From: Hirundichthys speculiger | Taxonomy: Eukaryota; Chordata; Actinopteri; Beloniformes; Exocoetidae | Assembly: GCA_018398805.1 (NCBI GenBank) | Contig: JAGFBZ010000856.1 | Location: 1 to 64,000, forward strand | Direction: 5' to 3' | DNA length: 64,000 nt | Shown here: positions 47,413-59,800 of the stretch, one piece after another | Position numbering within the stretch: the stretch's first letter is position 1 | Layout: each line of letters opens with the position of its first letter | Notes under the pieces: model-generated | The model's input: the letters and a program-made list of their open reading frames with translations, nothing else | What the model was told of the DNA's origin: nothing | Databases searched by the model: none | Made by a program: the position numbers and the translations under genes

Positions 47413-48440
47413 ATTTAGAGCGTTGATGTTCAGAAAATAACAAATGGTCAAAATATGAAAAACGACCTCGGACAACGCAAAGAAAACAAGCTCAAGATCT
47501 GAAACAGCACAATACTGATGTTTTAACGCCACATGTAAACACATTTTATTCTGTCTGGAAATTCCAATTTTAGACCAAATCTGCAAGACTCTGCATTTTT
47601 TTTTTTTAAGTTTTCACAGCTGTTTTGCAAATATGTGAGCTTTAAATACACGTGTTCCCAGATGTTTTTTCACATGAAGACGATCTTGTAGCAGTTGAAT
47701 GAAATATTTCCTGTTTTCACTGAAGAGCGTGTTGATGGTGGGAGGGGGAGGGACAAAGGTTGCACATATTTAAATGCATAACGTGCACAAATCAGCCAAA
47801 GAACACAGTGATGGAGAAAAAATAAAGCACAAAACTTATTTTTGCATAATTAACAGGCATTTTTGCACTTTATGAAATTATTTTAATTGCACTTTTCTGC
47901 TCCTGCAGCTTTTGGACTCTGGTGATTAGATTTATTTCAGCTGATCAAATTTTTAGTGTTTCCATCTGTTGAATCTTTACATGACGCTACATAACTTCCT
48001 TTTGTCCCAGTCGGGCTGATTGTTCACTGGAAAGTAACTTTGGAGCGGTGAAGCTGTCCTGCTGAAATATTTGCAGCTATGAGATTTTGGTTTTGGATTA
48101 AAGTTAATCTCTTGCGTCAGTGTTTTGTATTGTCATAAATCGATGACGTGTTTCTGACTGTAGCAGTTAAATGATCTCTAAGGTTTTTCTTACTTTTCTA
48201 ATGTTGTCAGCAAAATGTTCACTGTTTTTAGACACTTTAATTTTTTTTCCTGGAATGCCACTGTCATGTCATTTAAAACATTTTAATTAAATAAATGAAC
48301 CTGAAAAGTCACATGAATGGTTGTTAATGTACTTTTTAAATAGTTGTTTGTTCTGCATCAACTAACGATGAACCAGTCAGAATATTGGCGTAGAACTCTG
48401 CAGCTAACAGATCATTTATATGTATTTATAAATTTAATCC
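47413..48440. other. Intergenic, no clear feature
   Basis: AT-rich intergenic DNA downstream of AQP11. Nothing was recognised apart from short poly-T runs. Confidence 0.35.
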
Positions 48441-49475
48441 TATATAATATTGCCTATATATCTGTGCTTCTCCTCTCTCTGTCTCCCTCCTCTTTTCTTT
48501 TCTTTCTTTACCCGGCTGGTCTTCATCAGGAAGGTCCCCCCTGATGATCCAGGTCCTGATCAAGGTTTCTTCCTCTTAAAGGAGAGTTTTTCCTTGACAC
48601 TGTTTGGCTTAAAGGTTTTTCTCTCACTAGGGGAGTTTTTTTGTTTTGTTTTGTTTTTACTCGCCATTGTTTCTTTTCATCATAATATTACTAATAGTTC
48701 ATATTTCCCCTGGGGTCATTTTCTGGCTCTCTAAAAAGCGCCCAGAGACCATTTGAATTGACCTTTCGGTAAGCACCGCCCCCTTCCTAGGTCGGACAAA
48801 CTTTCTGCTCCTGTGTTCAGGACTGTGTTAATTTGCTATTTTTCCGATGCCTATCATCAGTGTTAATATTATACTATAATAACCCCATGGTGGAATATTG
48901 CTGCTGGGGACCTGCAACAGTGACTCGAGGTGTCCAGAACGTTTGGAGGGGACATTTTTTATTCCCTTTCCTAAGACAAAAATGCAGGCTGTGGGTTAAA
49001 TTGTGTCCGTCCACACAAGCAACTGAACGTGGGTAAAGTTACAAAACACACCTAGATTTACTCCAAGGTAAGTTTACTTTGTTTATTAGAAGATTGATTT
49101 AACCGTTTAGTAAAAGTAATAATATGATTTAGCAGCAGGGAGGGTGATGAGTTCTCTGTTAGCATTAGCTCTGGTCCATAGGTCTGTCCCACACCAGAGC
49201 TATGTTAACATGAGACAGTCACAGCATTGTATTAATATAATTAATAAAGGGACGTTTACATCACAAGCCTCACCTTATACCTAACAAAATAAACATCCAT
49301 GGCCATATATATTTGTAGACAATGAGGCAGGCTTACAGGTGGCTAGCAAGCTCTGGTCCATAGTGGAGAAGTCATTGACACTATGGACAAGAGCTAATGC
49401 TAATGCTAACGGAGAACTCATCACCCTCCCGAAAGGTCAGTGGTAATAGATGCTATATGAATAAAGTTGAATTGA
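48440..49475 (+). mobile_element. LINE 3' tail interrupted by an inverted-repeat insertion
   Basis: 48440-48776 resembles a fish LINE 3' end (ctggtcttcatcaggaaggt, gttttttctcactagggg-type sequence, cagagaccatttgaattgac). The tail resumes at about 49433 (ctatatgaataaagttgaat). The DNA between carries inverted arms of about 45 bp: 49138-49181 (gggagggtgatgagttctct, gttagcattagctct) and 49381-49431 in inverse. Confidence 0.5.
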
Positions 49476-49499
49476 AATCTTGACATGCAGTCTGAGTGA

Positions 49500-50640
49500 A
49501 GACGGCTGAACTTGGAGTAACTGTTTTTGGATATTTTAAATATTTTCATTAAAAGGTGGACGGCTTTGAGACGGACTGAAACATCTGGAGAACCTGGCGC
49601 TGCAGGAGGACCGCAAACCTTAACCCGATAATAATACCGCATGTATTACATTTGATAGGTGGATTTCAGAGACCTCTGCACCGCCCACGCAATCGAAAAA
49701 ATAAATAAAAAATTACAACAAAAATCGTGATTTAACAAAAAATAAATCCAACTTCAAAATATTAGAAATTGTTTAAAAAAAACAGGTGGTCAATTTTAAT
49801 TTCATTTCATAGTATAGTACTTCAAAAGAACTTTTTTTTAAATTATATTTCAAATGTCAGGCTTCACAGGATCAAAGGTCACAGAGTCATGGATCAATGA
49901 ACTATGGATCCATAGAAACATTTAAAAGGCTGCTGCTGCTGAAGATTGTAGTTTTGGACTAAAACATAATTCTCCATGAGCAGATCAAGAGTCCGTATAT
50001 TTATGACCCGGTTCTTTTTCCTGTTGCCCGCTGTGAAAATATGCATACGTCTGAAAACCTCAACGCAGTTAATAATCCAACAGTTAATCCCGTCAGTCAG
50101 GTCTGGATTATCCTCCAGAGAAAAAACCCATTAAATCCCGTCGGCCTCCAGAGACACATGGCACCTGTTGCATAACGTGACCTTCGTGGCCCCTCCTCCC
50201 TCCTCTGTTCACCCTTCATCTTAGATAACGCTCGATCCATAAACAGCACAACAAACATACAAATAACTGGAGAGAACGCTGATGTCGGCGCTCGTAAACA
50301 TGCAGGATTGATGATGGACACTGACGACCACCACCGCTGTCAGACAGTTACCTTCTCAGGTAACTCTTCCAACCAGCATCCTAATCAGTCACCGCTTCAC
50401 ATTATCTAAAGCCGCACATAAACACCTTTAAACACCTACCGCTAATGAGCTTTAAGTTATCTGCAGAGTCCTTTCTAATGATAAGCAGCTGATGGTGGGA
50501 CCTTTGAACGCTGCGCTGGAGCTGAAGGTACATTCAAGACCGTAGACTGGATAAAAGTCCACCTCCTGAGAGAACTAACTTTAACATCTGAAATCAGCGA
50601 TTAGTTTGGCTTGAGCAACTCGTGCTGGAAAGAAATGATG
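49500..50640. other. Intergenic, no clear feature
   Basis: No gene or defined element is seen in this stretch between LINE fragments. Confidence 0.3.
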
Positions 50641-50739
50641 AATGAGGAAAAACGAAAGAGAACGAAGAGTAGAGGAGGTGACCGTTGACACCGGGAAGAA
50701 GTCCAGGAGAGGTGGCGTAGTAGTGCTTGACTGGGACGT

Positions 50740-50870
50740 TCAACAAGATCTTTGAGCATGAGAGCATTCCTGAGGAATGGAGGAGAAGTGTGCTGATGCT
50801 GACTGTTAAGAATAAGGGAGACGTGCAGAGTTGTGGCAGTTATAGAGGAATAAAGTGAAGTTATAGAAAA
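50740..50870 (+). mobile_element. RTE-type LINE reverse-transcriptase fragment
   Basis: The plus strand reads PEEWRRSVLMLTVKNKGDVQ and SCGSYRGIK, the conserved finger region of RTE-clade reverse transcriptase (WxxS...KNKGD...NYRGIK). Only this short piece is recognisable. Confidence 0.6.
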
Positions 50871-50962
50871 GAGGAGTAGAAGCGAGACCAGGGGTCTTCA
50901 GCTCCAGTCCTCGAGAGCCTGGACTTTAGAAAAACCTCTACAAACTAACCCCAATATGCTGA

Positions 50963-51292
50963 TTTTTTTTCAGAAATATATATTAAAAAAAAAAAATCAA
51001 GAAAAAATTGCGGAAACATCACAGGATGTTGTGCGCGTTCTCACGCAGCAAAGAAATGTTATGAGCCAGCCTGGCCCCTTTAAGAAGGTGGCCTTATGGG
51101 TAATGTAGTATGTGTGTCGTGGCACGGCAGAATGAAAACAGGGTTAGATGAAAGAGCAGTTTCTTTACTACGGTTCAGAGACCAGAGGCTGTGAAGGTAA
51201 CAGAATCAGAATCAGAGGGATCACTGTTTATAGTATCGTGAGCCGAATATCGTGTATCGTATCGTGAGATTAGTGTATCGCTACAGCCCTAG
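50963..51292. mobile_element. Tigger-like MITE remnant fused to a hAT MITE end
   Basis: 50963-51228 has the Tigger family body (cggaaacatcacaggatgtt, agccagcctggcccctt), shortened, ending gggatcactg. From 51235 to 51292 it continues as the inverted end of the 26998 family (cgtgagccgaatatcgtg, ...gctacagccctag). The order mirrors the 61.5 kb nest and may be a decayed copy of it. Confidence 0.55.
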
Positions 51293-51377
51293 CTTCCTGG
51301 AATATTTATTTAATTTATCCCTGTGAATTTCACATCAGCAGAAAGAACAGGAGGCCAGGTTAAGGCTTAAAACCCAG

Positions 51378-53835
51378 TTTATTATGACAAATGTATAAGA
51401 TCCGATCCATAAGAAATGACAGTAAAATTAACAAAAAAAAATGTAAGAAGCAGACAAAAACACCAACAACCAGTCTACTGGGATCTATACACAGTGGAGA
51501 GGGCGTCTTTCATTCCAGATTAATCATGAGGTAAATAGGAAACTGTTAACACTTCAGTCATTGGCACCGACCTCCCGCTAACTTTCCTTCACTCCTTTAT
51601 CACGCAGGTCTCGCTACTGGTTATTTCATAACCGGGAAATACACATGAACACATTCTCCAACGTTCCTTTACTCAGACTCAGCTCTGTTGTGGATGTGGG
51701 CTCTGCTCCGTCCATCTAAAGCCTAAATATCGTCTCTGTTTTTGGCCACAGTCCGGCGTCTTAAGCCGTACGATAAATAGAGCGGCTCATCCTCTGTGAA
51801 GCCAGCGCTCGAGGAGTATCTTACAAAATATCTTACAGACGGGCTTCATTTGTTCTAAAAAATTAACACGTCAACGTCCCGTCCTCCCTGAACTTCTCAA
51901 GCCCACCGACGTGTCCTGCTGCGTCTCGAACAGAGCAGATAACTTTAAAACATGCCCAAGTTTTCTGATTTAGTTATAAAAAAAAAAACAAAACTGTTGT
52001 GCAGATATTACTTCCCTACAAAAAGAAAACTATTATAAACTCATGCAATCCCAAGAATTGCCCAATATATCTTTTTTTTTCTTCTCCCCCCTCAGATTAC
52101 AAAATGCCTCTAAATATATTACAAGAGAAACTACAGATATACACACAGACTGGTTCCAGCAGAGGTCAGTAAACTCATTGTTTTTTTTTTTTCTTTTTCT
52201 GTCCGTTCCCGCTCAAAAAAAACGGCATCTTGTTACATTTTCATGATCTTGATCCGGGTTGAGCTCAAGATCATGAAAACAGAAGATGTCGAGTGACACG
52301 TGTCTGTGGGGAAGAGAGGAATCTGTGAAACGAACTAAAGAAAAAGAAAAAAAGGTTGTTCAGGAGCCGAGCGTTGCTTTAGTCTATAAATGTCGGGGGT
52401 TTACAGGTTTGTGAACCTCGTCTTAAAGGACAATGTACAAAGAAAATAAGACACTTTACAATTTTGCTCAAAGATACACACACACACACAAAAAAAATAC
52501 ATGTATTAAAAACAAAAGGACAAACGTAATAAGAAGACGCCAGACTGGATCTGAAGTTGAGGAGGAACTGGAGGTTTTTACATTTTGATTTTGTTCCCCC
52601 CCCCCCACACACACACACAAAATAAAACTCTATAAACAGAGAGTTCACCACTGGTGCTGATGGCAGCGCACGTAGCCCATAGTTCAAATAATTATACAAT
52701 ATACAATGTACAAAAGCTACTCTATCGTTCAAATACAAAAGTTCAAAGGGGACGACTGACAAATGCAGGTTGGTCAAACACGTACATTCTCACGTTCAGA
52801 TGATGCACAAGGTTAAATGTGTATGGATGACGATATCGAGGGTGAACTGGGGGTCACCGACACCCCAGGTGGGGTTAGCTTATCGATTACGTTGTTTAGC
52901 AAATACAGGGTCTCGGCATCAAAGAGCCTCATAATTCAAAAGGATTATGGATTCAAAACAAAACCTCTCACACCTGCAGGACAAAGATTCAGCCTGCAGC
53001 CAGTTAGCTTCGCACAGAGACTGAAAACGGCGGGAAAGATGGAAAACTACCTTCCTAATGAGGGTCCGTGTGGTCAGAAGTGGTACCGCTACAGTCTGAC
53101 TAATGTTCACACACCTGGTCTAGACTTATTTTAATCCTTTCAAAATCTTACAAAATTCATTTCTTAAAAGCATAAATAGTAAAAAAAAAAAAAGAAACCC
53201 AGAAAGAAAGAGATTAGGAGAGTTCATTTTGGTGCATTAATATCATCATCGGTTATTTGGCAAATCATTACTCAACCGTATTCTTGTCAGTGATTGGCAA
53301 AGATAAAATCAGATTCTGAGAGAAACACGATACGAGCTCGTCAGTCTCTGAGCTCAGTGAACCAGCTGCAGCGTCTGGAGGGTTGAATATGCCCCCCCCC
53401 CCCACCCCCCAACAGAACTTCAAGTCAATTATGGAATGATGCTTAAAAACTTATATAGCATTGAAATGACAACTAATCTCCCAGAAAATATCAAATGTTC
53501 TCAGTGCCAAATTTCCTTACATGTATGTTAGTGCTGGAGCAAACTGGTACAAAGCTTATATTTAACAAAAAAAAGGGTGATGATGGGTAAAATGTTGTCA
53601 CGGGTAGCAGAAGGGTTGGCAGTGGAGCTGAAGTGAAGCTGTGACTGGTTATGTTGGTTCCCACGGGGACAGTGTTAGACTGGTGACATGGGTCCAGTTC
53701 TTACTGTTGGTGAGACAGTTGAGAGGAAACAAGTGTTGGCAGGGGGAGGAAATATAATAAAGTTAAGCAATATAAAAATACAATACCACAAAAAAAAAAA
53801 AAAAAGAAAACAGTACACCATTTTTTTTTTTTTTT
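51378..53835 (-). other. Probable RSF1 3' UTR
   Basis: On the minus strand the stop codon at 53836 is followed by about 2.4 kb without coding potential, to AATAAA at 51378-51383 (plus-strand tttatt). It contains (AC)n at 52478-52490 and 52605-52617, C-runs at 52598-52606 and 53392-53408, and a poly-A/poly-T cluster at 53790-53837. Confidence 0.55.
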
Positions 53836-56800
53836 TTACAATTGTTCGTTATTGCAGACGTAGTCCACCAGGTCTGTGACTCCTAAAAGGTCGTCTTCGT
53901 CGTCGTCCTGTGCTGCCAAGTCCTGACCAACGAGACCGTTTGGTGCCGTGGCAGCGGCTGGTGTGGAGCTGATGTTTTTGGGCTGCTCCAGATGTGGGGT
54001 GAGGCCTGGAGCGGCAGGGGGGGGCCGGCTGATGAGGCCCTCCAGGCTCTTCATCACACCCTGTCCGTTGGTGGGCTGCAGCTCCGCCAGGTTACAGTCC
54101 AGCGGGTTTGTTCCCTTTGATTCCTCGTCTGCTGCCTTCTTCTCCTTCGGTTTCTCTTCCTGCTCCTCGTCCTCATCGTCCGAGTCAATGCGATTCACCC
54201 TTTTGCGGATGGGACGGTCCTCCTCGGAGGACTCGTCCGAGTCGTCGTCCGAGTTGTCCTCCTCGGACGCTCGCCTGCGTTTCAGCGCTAGACGCCGGCG
54301 CCGCTGCCTCGAGTCCTCGTCCGAGGAGTCGGCTCTTCTCTTCGGCCTCCGATCCCTCGACTCCTCCTCAGAGTCTCTGGAGAAACTCGCTGGAGAGAGA
54401 AAACTAATTAATAGTCTGCAGCTCGACTCTGGCAACAGAAAAACAGATTTACCCTCTTATATGTATTATACGGTAATTACACATTAATATTGTACTATAT
54501 ATACTATTCATATACCGTTTGTTGTGCTGTACATGCTAATGTTGACTTATATGTATATCTTGTTTGTTAAGCAGCTGATTGCAATCTAATCTAATCTAAT
54601 TTATCACACACACACAAAAGACCAAATAAGCACATTAACTGTTCATGAACACAAATATTTTTGACATGCGCGCAATACAAGTAAAAAGAATCAACTAAAA
54701 TGTATTCAGACTTCATTAAAAGACATTTTCATGTATTTTCTTAAAAGCTGAATATCTGAGAAGCTTAATTGATCCTGAATACAACAATATTTAGTGTCAG
54801 AGCTGTTCATTTAGTGTCTTTTTGAACGTCTGTTTTGGCATTCCTCGCTGGTAGCAATGCAAGAATTTCGTTGTGCAGGGGAACTCGTTTCATCTGCACA
54901 TGAAACAATAAACACTTTGAATCTTTGAATATTTGAACAGGAGGAGCTTGTCACTCTCCGTGCTGCTGAAATGTTACAGACTGAGTCCAGTTGTTTTCCT
55001 CCCTTTACATGATCAGGTACATTTGTTGTTACTTTTTGTACCACATTGTTGTTGTTTTTTTGTACTTCTTAGTCAAGGTTTCACGTGCGCTGAAACAGTG
55101 CTAGGTGCTGAGGTAAAGGCACTGCATTGACTGGACTGGAAACATGGATATGCTCCAGGGCCTGTAGAGATTGAATTAACTGAATATTTTAAGTCAACTT
55201 CGCTGGCCAACCCCAAAGAGGAAGCCTGCCAGTTTGAATCTTCAAGGTAGAGAATCTTTTACTCAATAAGCTTGTATTTGACTTTCCATAAAACTGCCTA
55301 AATACTCATGTCTGGAATAATGAGTAAAGTAACATAACATGTAACTTTATTAAAACACAGCTGGAGCCACCAAAAGATATTTATCAAATAAAAAAGTTGT
55401 GATGTTTGGTACCAGAAAAACCACAGTGGAACAGGTAGGGCTGGACAATAAATCAACAACAATATACACTGACTGGCCAAAAAGAAAAGTCACCACCTGG
55501 ATTTAACTAAGCAAATAGGTACGAGCCTCCTTGCATCAAACAGAGAAAACATCTAAGGCAGCAATTCCCAAACTTCAGAATAACCAGACCCAATTTGAAA
55601 TGTGAAAAATCTCAGCGGCCCACCAAAACCTTTAATCACAACTGTGATCATCATTCAGGACTAGAAGCTTTGTTCTGATATTAATGTAAGGGGTCAACAA
55701 GTAAGGTGACACTTGTCATAATAAGTTAGGATGATGGTAGTATAACACTTAACTGGTTTGTTTTATTACTTCTTAATGTTTTAAATCATGTCATTAATAT
55801 TTTACAGTAATTAAAATCATATTTAAAAAATATCGAGGATTTAAAACATATCTGATTAATTTTAATGACCTCTCACGGCCCACCTGCAGTACTGCGACGG
55901 CCCACCAGGGGGCTGCAGCCCATACTTTGGGAATCACTGATCTAAGGAGATTGCAGAAACTACCAGAATTGGGTTAAGAACTGTCCAACGCATTATTAAA
56001 CACTGGAAGGATAGTGGGGACCCATCGTCTTCCAGGAGGAAATGTGGCTGGAAAAAAATCCTCAATGATCGTGATCGACGATCATTTAAACGTTTGGTGA
56101 GATTAAATCAAAGAAAAACAACAGTAGAACTCAGGGCTGTTTAATAGTGAAAGTTAGAGCATTTCCACAGCCACAATGCTAAGGCAACTCCAGGGATTGG
56201 GAATGAACAGCTGTGTAGCCTTAAGAAAATGACTAATCAGTGAGGCTAACTGGAAAAAAAGGCTTTAATTTGTTAGGGAGCATAAAGATTGGACTCTGGA
56301 TCAATGGAAGAAGGTCATGTGGTCTGATGGGTCCAGATTGAGCCTGTTCCAGAGTGATGGGAGCATCAAGGGTAAGAAGAGAGGCAGATGAAGTGATGCT
56401 CCCATCATGCCTAGTGCCTACTGTACCAGCCTGTGGGGGCAGTGTTCTGATCTGGGGTTGCTGCAGTTGGTCAGGTCCAGGTTCAGCAACAGTATGAGCT
56501 CAAAGAATGAGATCAGCTGACTACTGAATATACTGAATGACCAGGTTATTACATCTATGAATTTGTTCTTCCCTGATGGCACGAACATATTCCAAGATGA
56601 CAATGCCAGGATTCATCGGGCTCAGATTGTGAAAGACTGGTTCAGGGAGCATGAGATCAACCACCACAGAGTCCAGACCTGAACCCCATTGAGAATCTTT
56701 GGGATGTGCTGGAGAAGGCTTTGAGCAGCAGTCAGACTCTAACCATCATCAATGAAGATCTTGGTGAAAAATTAATGCAACACTGGATGGAAATAAATCT

Positions 56801-59800
56801 GGTGACATTGCAGAAGCTTATCGAAACAATGCCACAGCGAATGCGTGCCGTAATCAAAGCTAACGGCAGTCCAACGAAATATTAGAGTGTATGACTTGTG
56901 TATGAATGTCAAGAAGCTTGTTTGATGGTACTGTCACATTTCTTGGTAATGAATATAAATAAGAAGTGAACACTGATTTATTTTATTTATTTTTAACCAA
57001 TTTTATTTCTAAAATATCTTTCTTTTATGGGACGAGGTTTTATGGATTTGGCAGTTTCATTTTTCAGACGTTTGTGGGTACAGTTCTGCTTTCTGAACAT
57101 ACTTGTCAGTTTATCTGTGGTTTTCATATTATTCACGTTAAGATCGGAATTATATCGCACTGACCAAAACTAAGGAATATATTGTGATATAAGTAGTTTT
57201 GGCCATATCGTCCAGCCCTTGATACAGGTATGCCTAAATGTGCCGAAATGACTTATTTGGGAATTCTAAACATTCCTTAGAAAAAAAACCCAACTTTGTT
57301 TCAGAATAGAAAATATATTTTCTTTATATCTACCTATCTATCTATATGGAGAGAGAAAGAGCGTTTTACAACTCATAATAATAATCTCACGTGTAACTTT
57401 TGTTTTCACACCAAATATTGTACCTATATTTCTTTTTTATTTTTTATTAGCATTTATTAGCAGGAATCTAAATAACAGGCCCAGTTAGGCTGCGTCCTTC
57501 TGTCTCACCTTCACTGTCGGAGCTGTCCTGGAGCCGTCTGGGTTTCAGTTTGGCCCGGTTGGTTTCTGCCTGAGAGCCTTCAGATTCAGACGTCTCACAG
57601 TAGTTCACCTGCTTCTTCTGGCTGCGCCGGGATCGCCGTCGACTCACGTCCAGGTCACTGTCGCTGAACTCACTGGAGCCCTCCGTCGCTGCAGGTGAGA
57701 TAACAACAACAACGTCTTACAAACGCAGAGGCCGCGCGCTTAAACGACTCTTTCCAAAGTCTACCTGAATATCACCAAACTGGAACTCTAGAACAAAAAT
57801 GTGTGGAGCTGGTTTATGTTTGCAAATTAAGATTTCTGGCAGACGTTTTGATGATAAAACTCAGTTTAGTGTTAAACAGAGATGAAAATTCTCCTTGAAT
57901 TTTAAAAATGACCTCAACCATTAAGAATGAACTATTGACTTATCCAGGTTACTTTCTAAATATTCAATTTAGTCAATAAAATGTCTTTTTGTTTAACCCT
58001 AAAATAATGTATCAATCATAAACTGACCATGTTTAAGTCCACAAGAAAAAGTGTTATTTGGTTCTGTGTGTTAACGTGCTGGGTTGCGTTTAATTTTTTT
58101 AATGATGTCATCACCAAAACCGATACCTTGTTTTTGATACCTGAAATAATACGCTGGATTCAAAAAATAGTATTAAAATTTTAGCATGAATTAGAAATTT
58201 ATGGTGATGGAGCTGGACAATCAATCAATCAAAGATTAGTGAAACAGTCACTGAGCTGGAGCTGACTGTGTGTGGGTGGAGTTGACTGTGTGCAGGTGGA
58301 GTTGACTGTGTGTGGGTGGAGCTGACTGTGTGTGGGGTGGAGCTGACTGTGTGGGGGTGGAGCTGACTGTGTGTGGGTGGAGTGACTGTGTGAGGGTGGC
58401 TGGACTGTGTGGGGTGAGTTGACTGTGTGAGGGTGGAGTTGACTGTGTGTGGGTGGACTGACTGTGTGGGGGGTGGAGCTGATGTGTGGGGGTGGGTGTG
58501 GAGGGTAGAGCTGACTGTGTGGGTGAGCTGACTGTGTGGGTGGAGTGACTGTGTGTGACTGTGTGTGGGTGGAGCTGACTGTGTGTGGGTGGAGCTGACT
58601 GTGTGTGGGTAGAGCTGACTGTGTGAGGGTGGAGTTGACTGTGTGTGGGTGGAGCTGACTGTGTGTGGGTGGAGTTGACTGTGTGTGGGTGGAGCTGACT
58701 GTGTGTGGGTGGAGCTGACTGTGTGTGGGTGGAGTCTGACTGTGTGAGGGTGGAGCTGACTGTGTGTGGGTGGAGCTGACTGTGTGTGGGTGGAGCTGAC
58801 TGTGTGTGGGTGGAGTTGACTGTGTGAGTGGTGAGCTGGTGGGAGTGGAGGAGCTGTGTGGGGTGACTGTGTGGGGTGGAGCTGACTGTGTGTGGGTGGA
58901 GCTGACTGTGTGTGTGGGTGGAGCTGTGTGTGTGGTGGAGCTGTGTGTGAGGGTGGAGTTGACTGTGTGTGGGTGGAGTTGACTGTGTGTGGGTGAGTGA
59001 CTGTGTGAGGGTGAGCTGTGTGTGGGGACTGTGTGTGGGGTGGAGTGTGTGTGGGGTGGAGCTGACTGTGTGAGGTGGGTGTGAGCTGACTGTGTGTGGG
59101 TGGAGCTGACTGTGTGGGTGGGAGTGGGGTGGAGCTGACTGTGGGGTGAGTGGGTGTGGGTGGAGCTGACTGTGTGTGGGTGGAGTTGACTGTGTTGGTG
59201 TGGAGTTGACTGTGTGTGGAGGACTGTGTGTGGGTGGAGCTGGTGTGGGTGGAGTTGACTGTGTGAGGGTGGAGTGACTGTGTGGGTGGAGTGACTGTGT
59301 GTGGGTGGAGGTGTGGGTGGAGTTGACTGTGTGAGGGTGGAGTGGGGGTGGAGCTGTGTGTGAGGTTGGTGACTGTGTGTGGGTGGAGTTGACTGTGTGA
59401 GGGTGGAGCTGACTGTGGTGGGTGGAGTTGACTGTGTGAGGGTGGAGTTGACTGTGTGTGGGTGACTGTGTAGAGCTGACTGTGTGGGTGGAGTGACTGT
59501 GTGAGGGTGGAGTTGACTGTGTGTGGGTGGAGTGACTGTGTGTGGGTGGAGCTGATGACTGTGTGTGGGTGGATTGACTGTGTGTGGGTGAGCTGACTGT
59601 GTGTGGGTGGAGCTGTGTGAGTGTGGCTGACTGAGGGTAGCTGACTGTGTGAGGGTAGAGCTGAGTGTGAGGGTCTGTGTGTGACTGTTGTGTGGGTGAG
59701 CTGACTGGTGTGGGTGAGGGACTGTGGGTGGTGGAGTGACTGTGTGAGGTAGAGCTGACTGTGTGAGGGTAGAGAGCTGACTGTGTGTGGGTGGAGCTGA

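Larger units (their letters stand above)
55435..57220. mobile_element. hAT-like element enclosing a Tc1-like element
   Basis: The outer ends are agggctggacaataaatc and ...atatcgtccagccctt, flanked by gaacaggt and atacaggt, which agree at six of eight bases, so the call is tentative. Nearly all of the inside is a Tc1-like transposon (about 55470-56950), itself carrying a hAT MITE. Confidence 0.5.

Noticed and set aside
53948..54487. Plus-strand open frame of 179 codons
   Set aside because: It is the antisense shadow of the last RSF1 exon.
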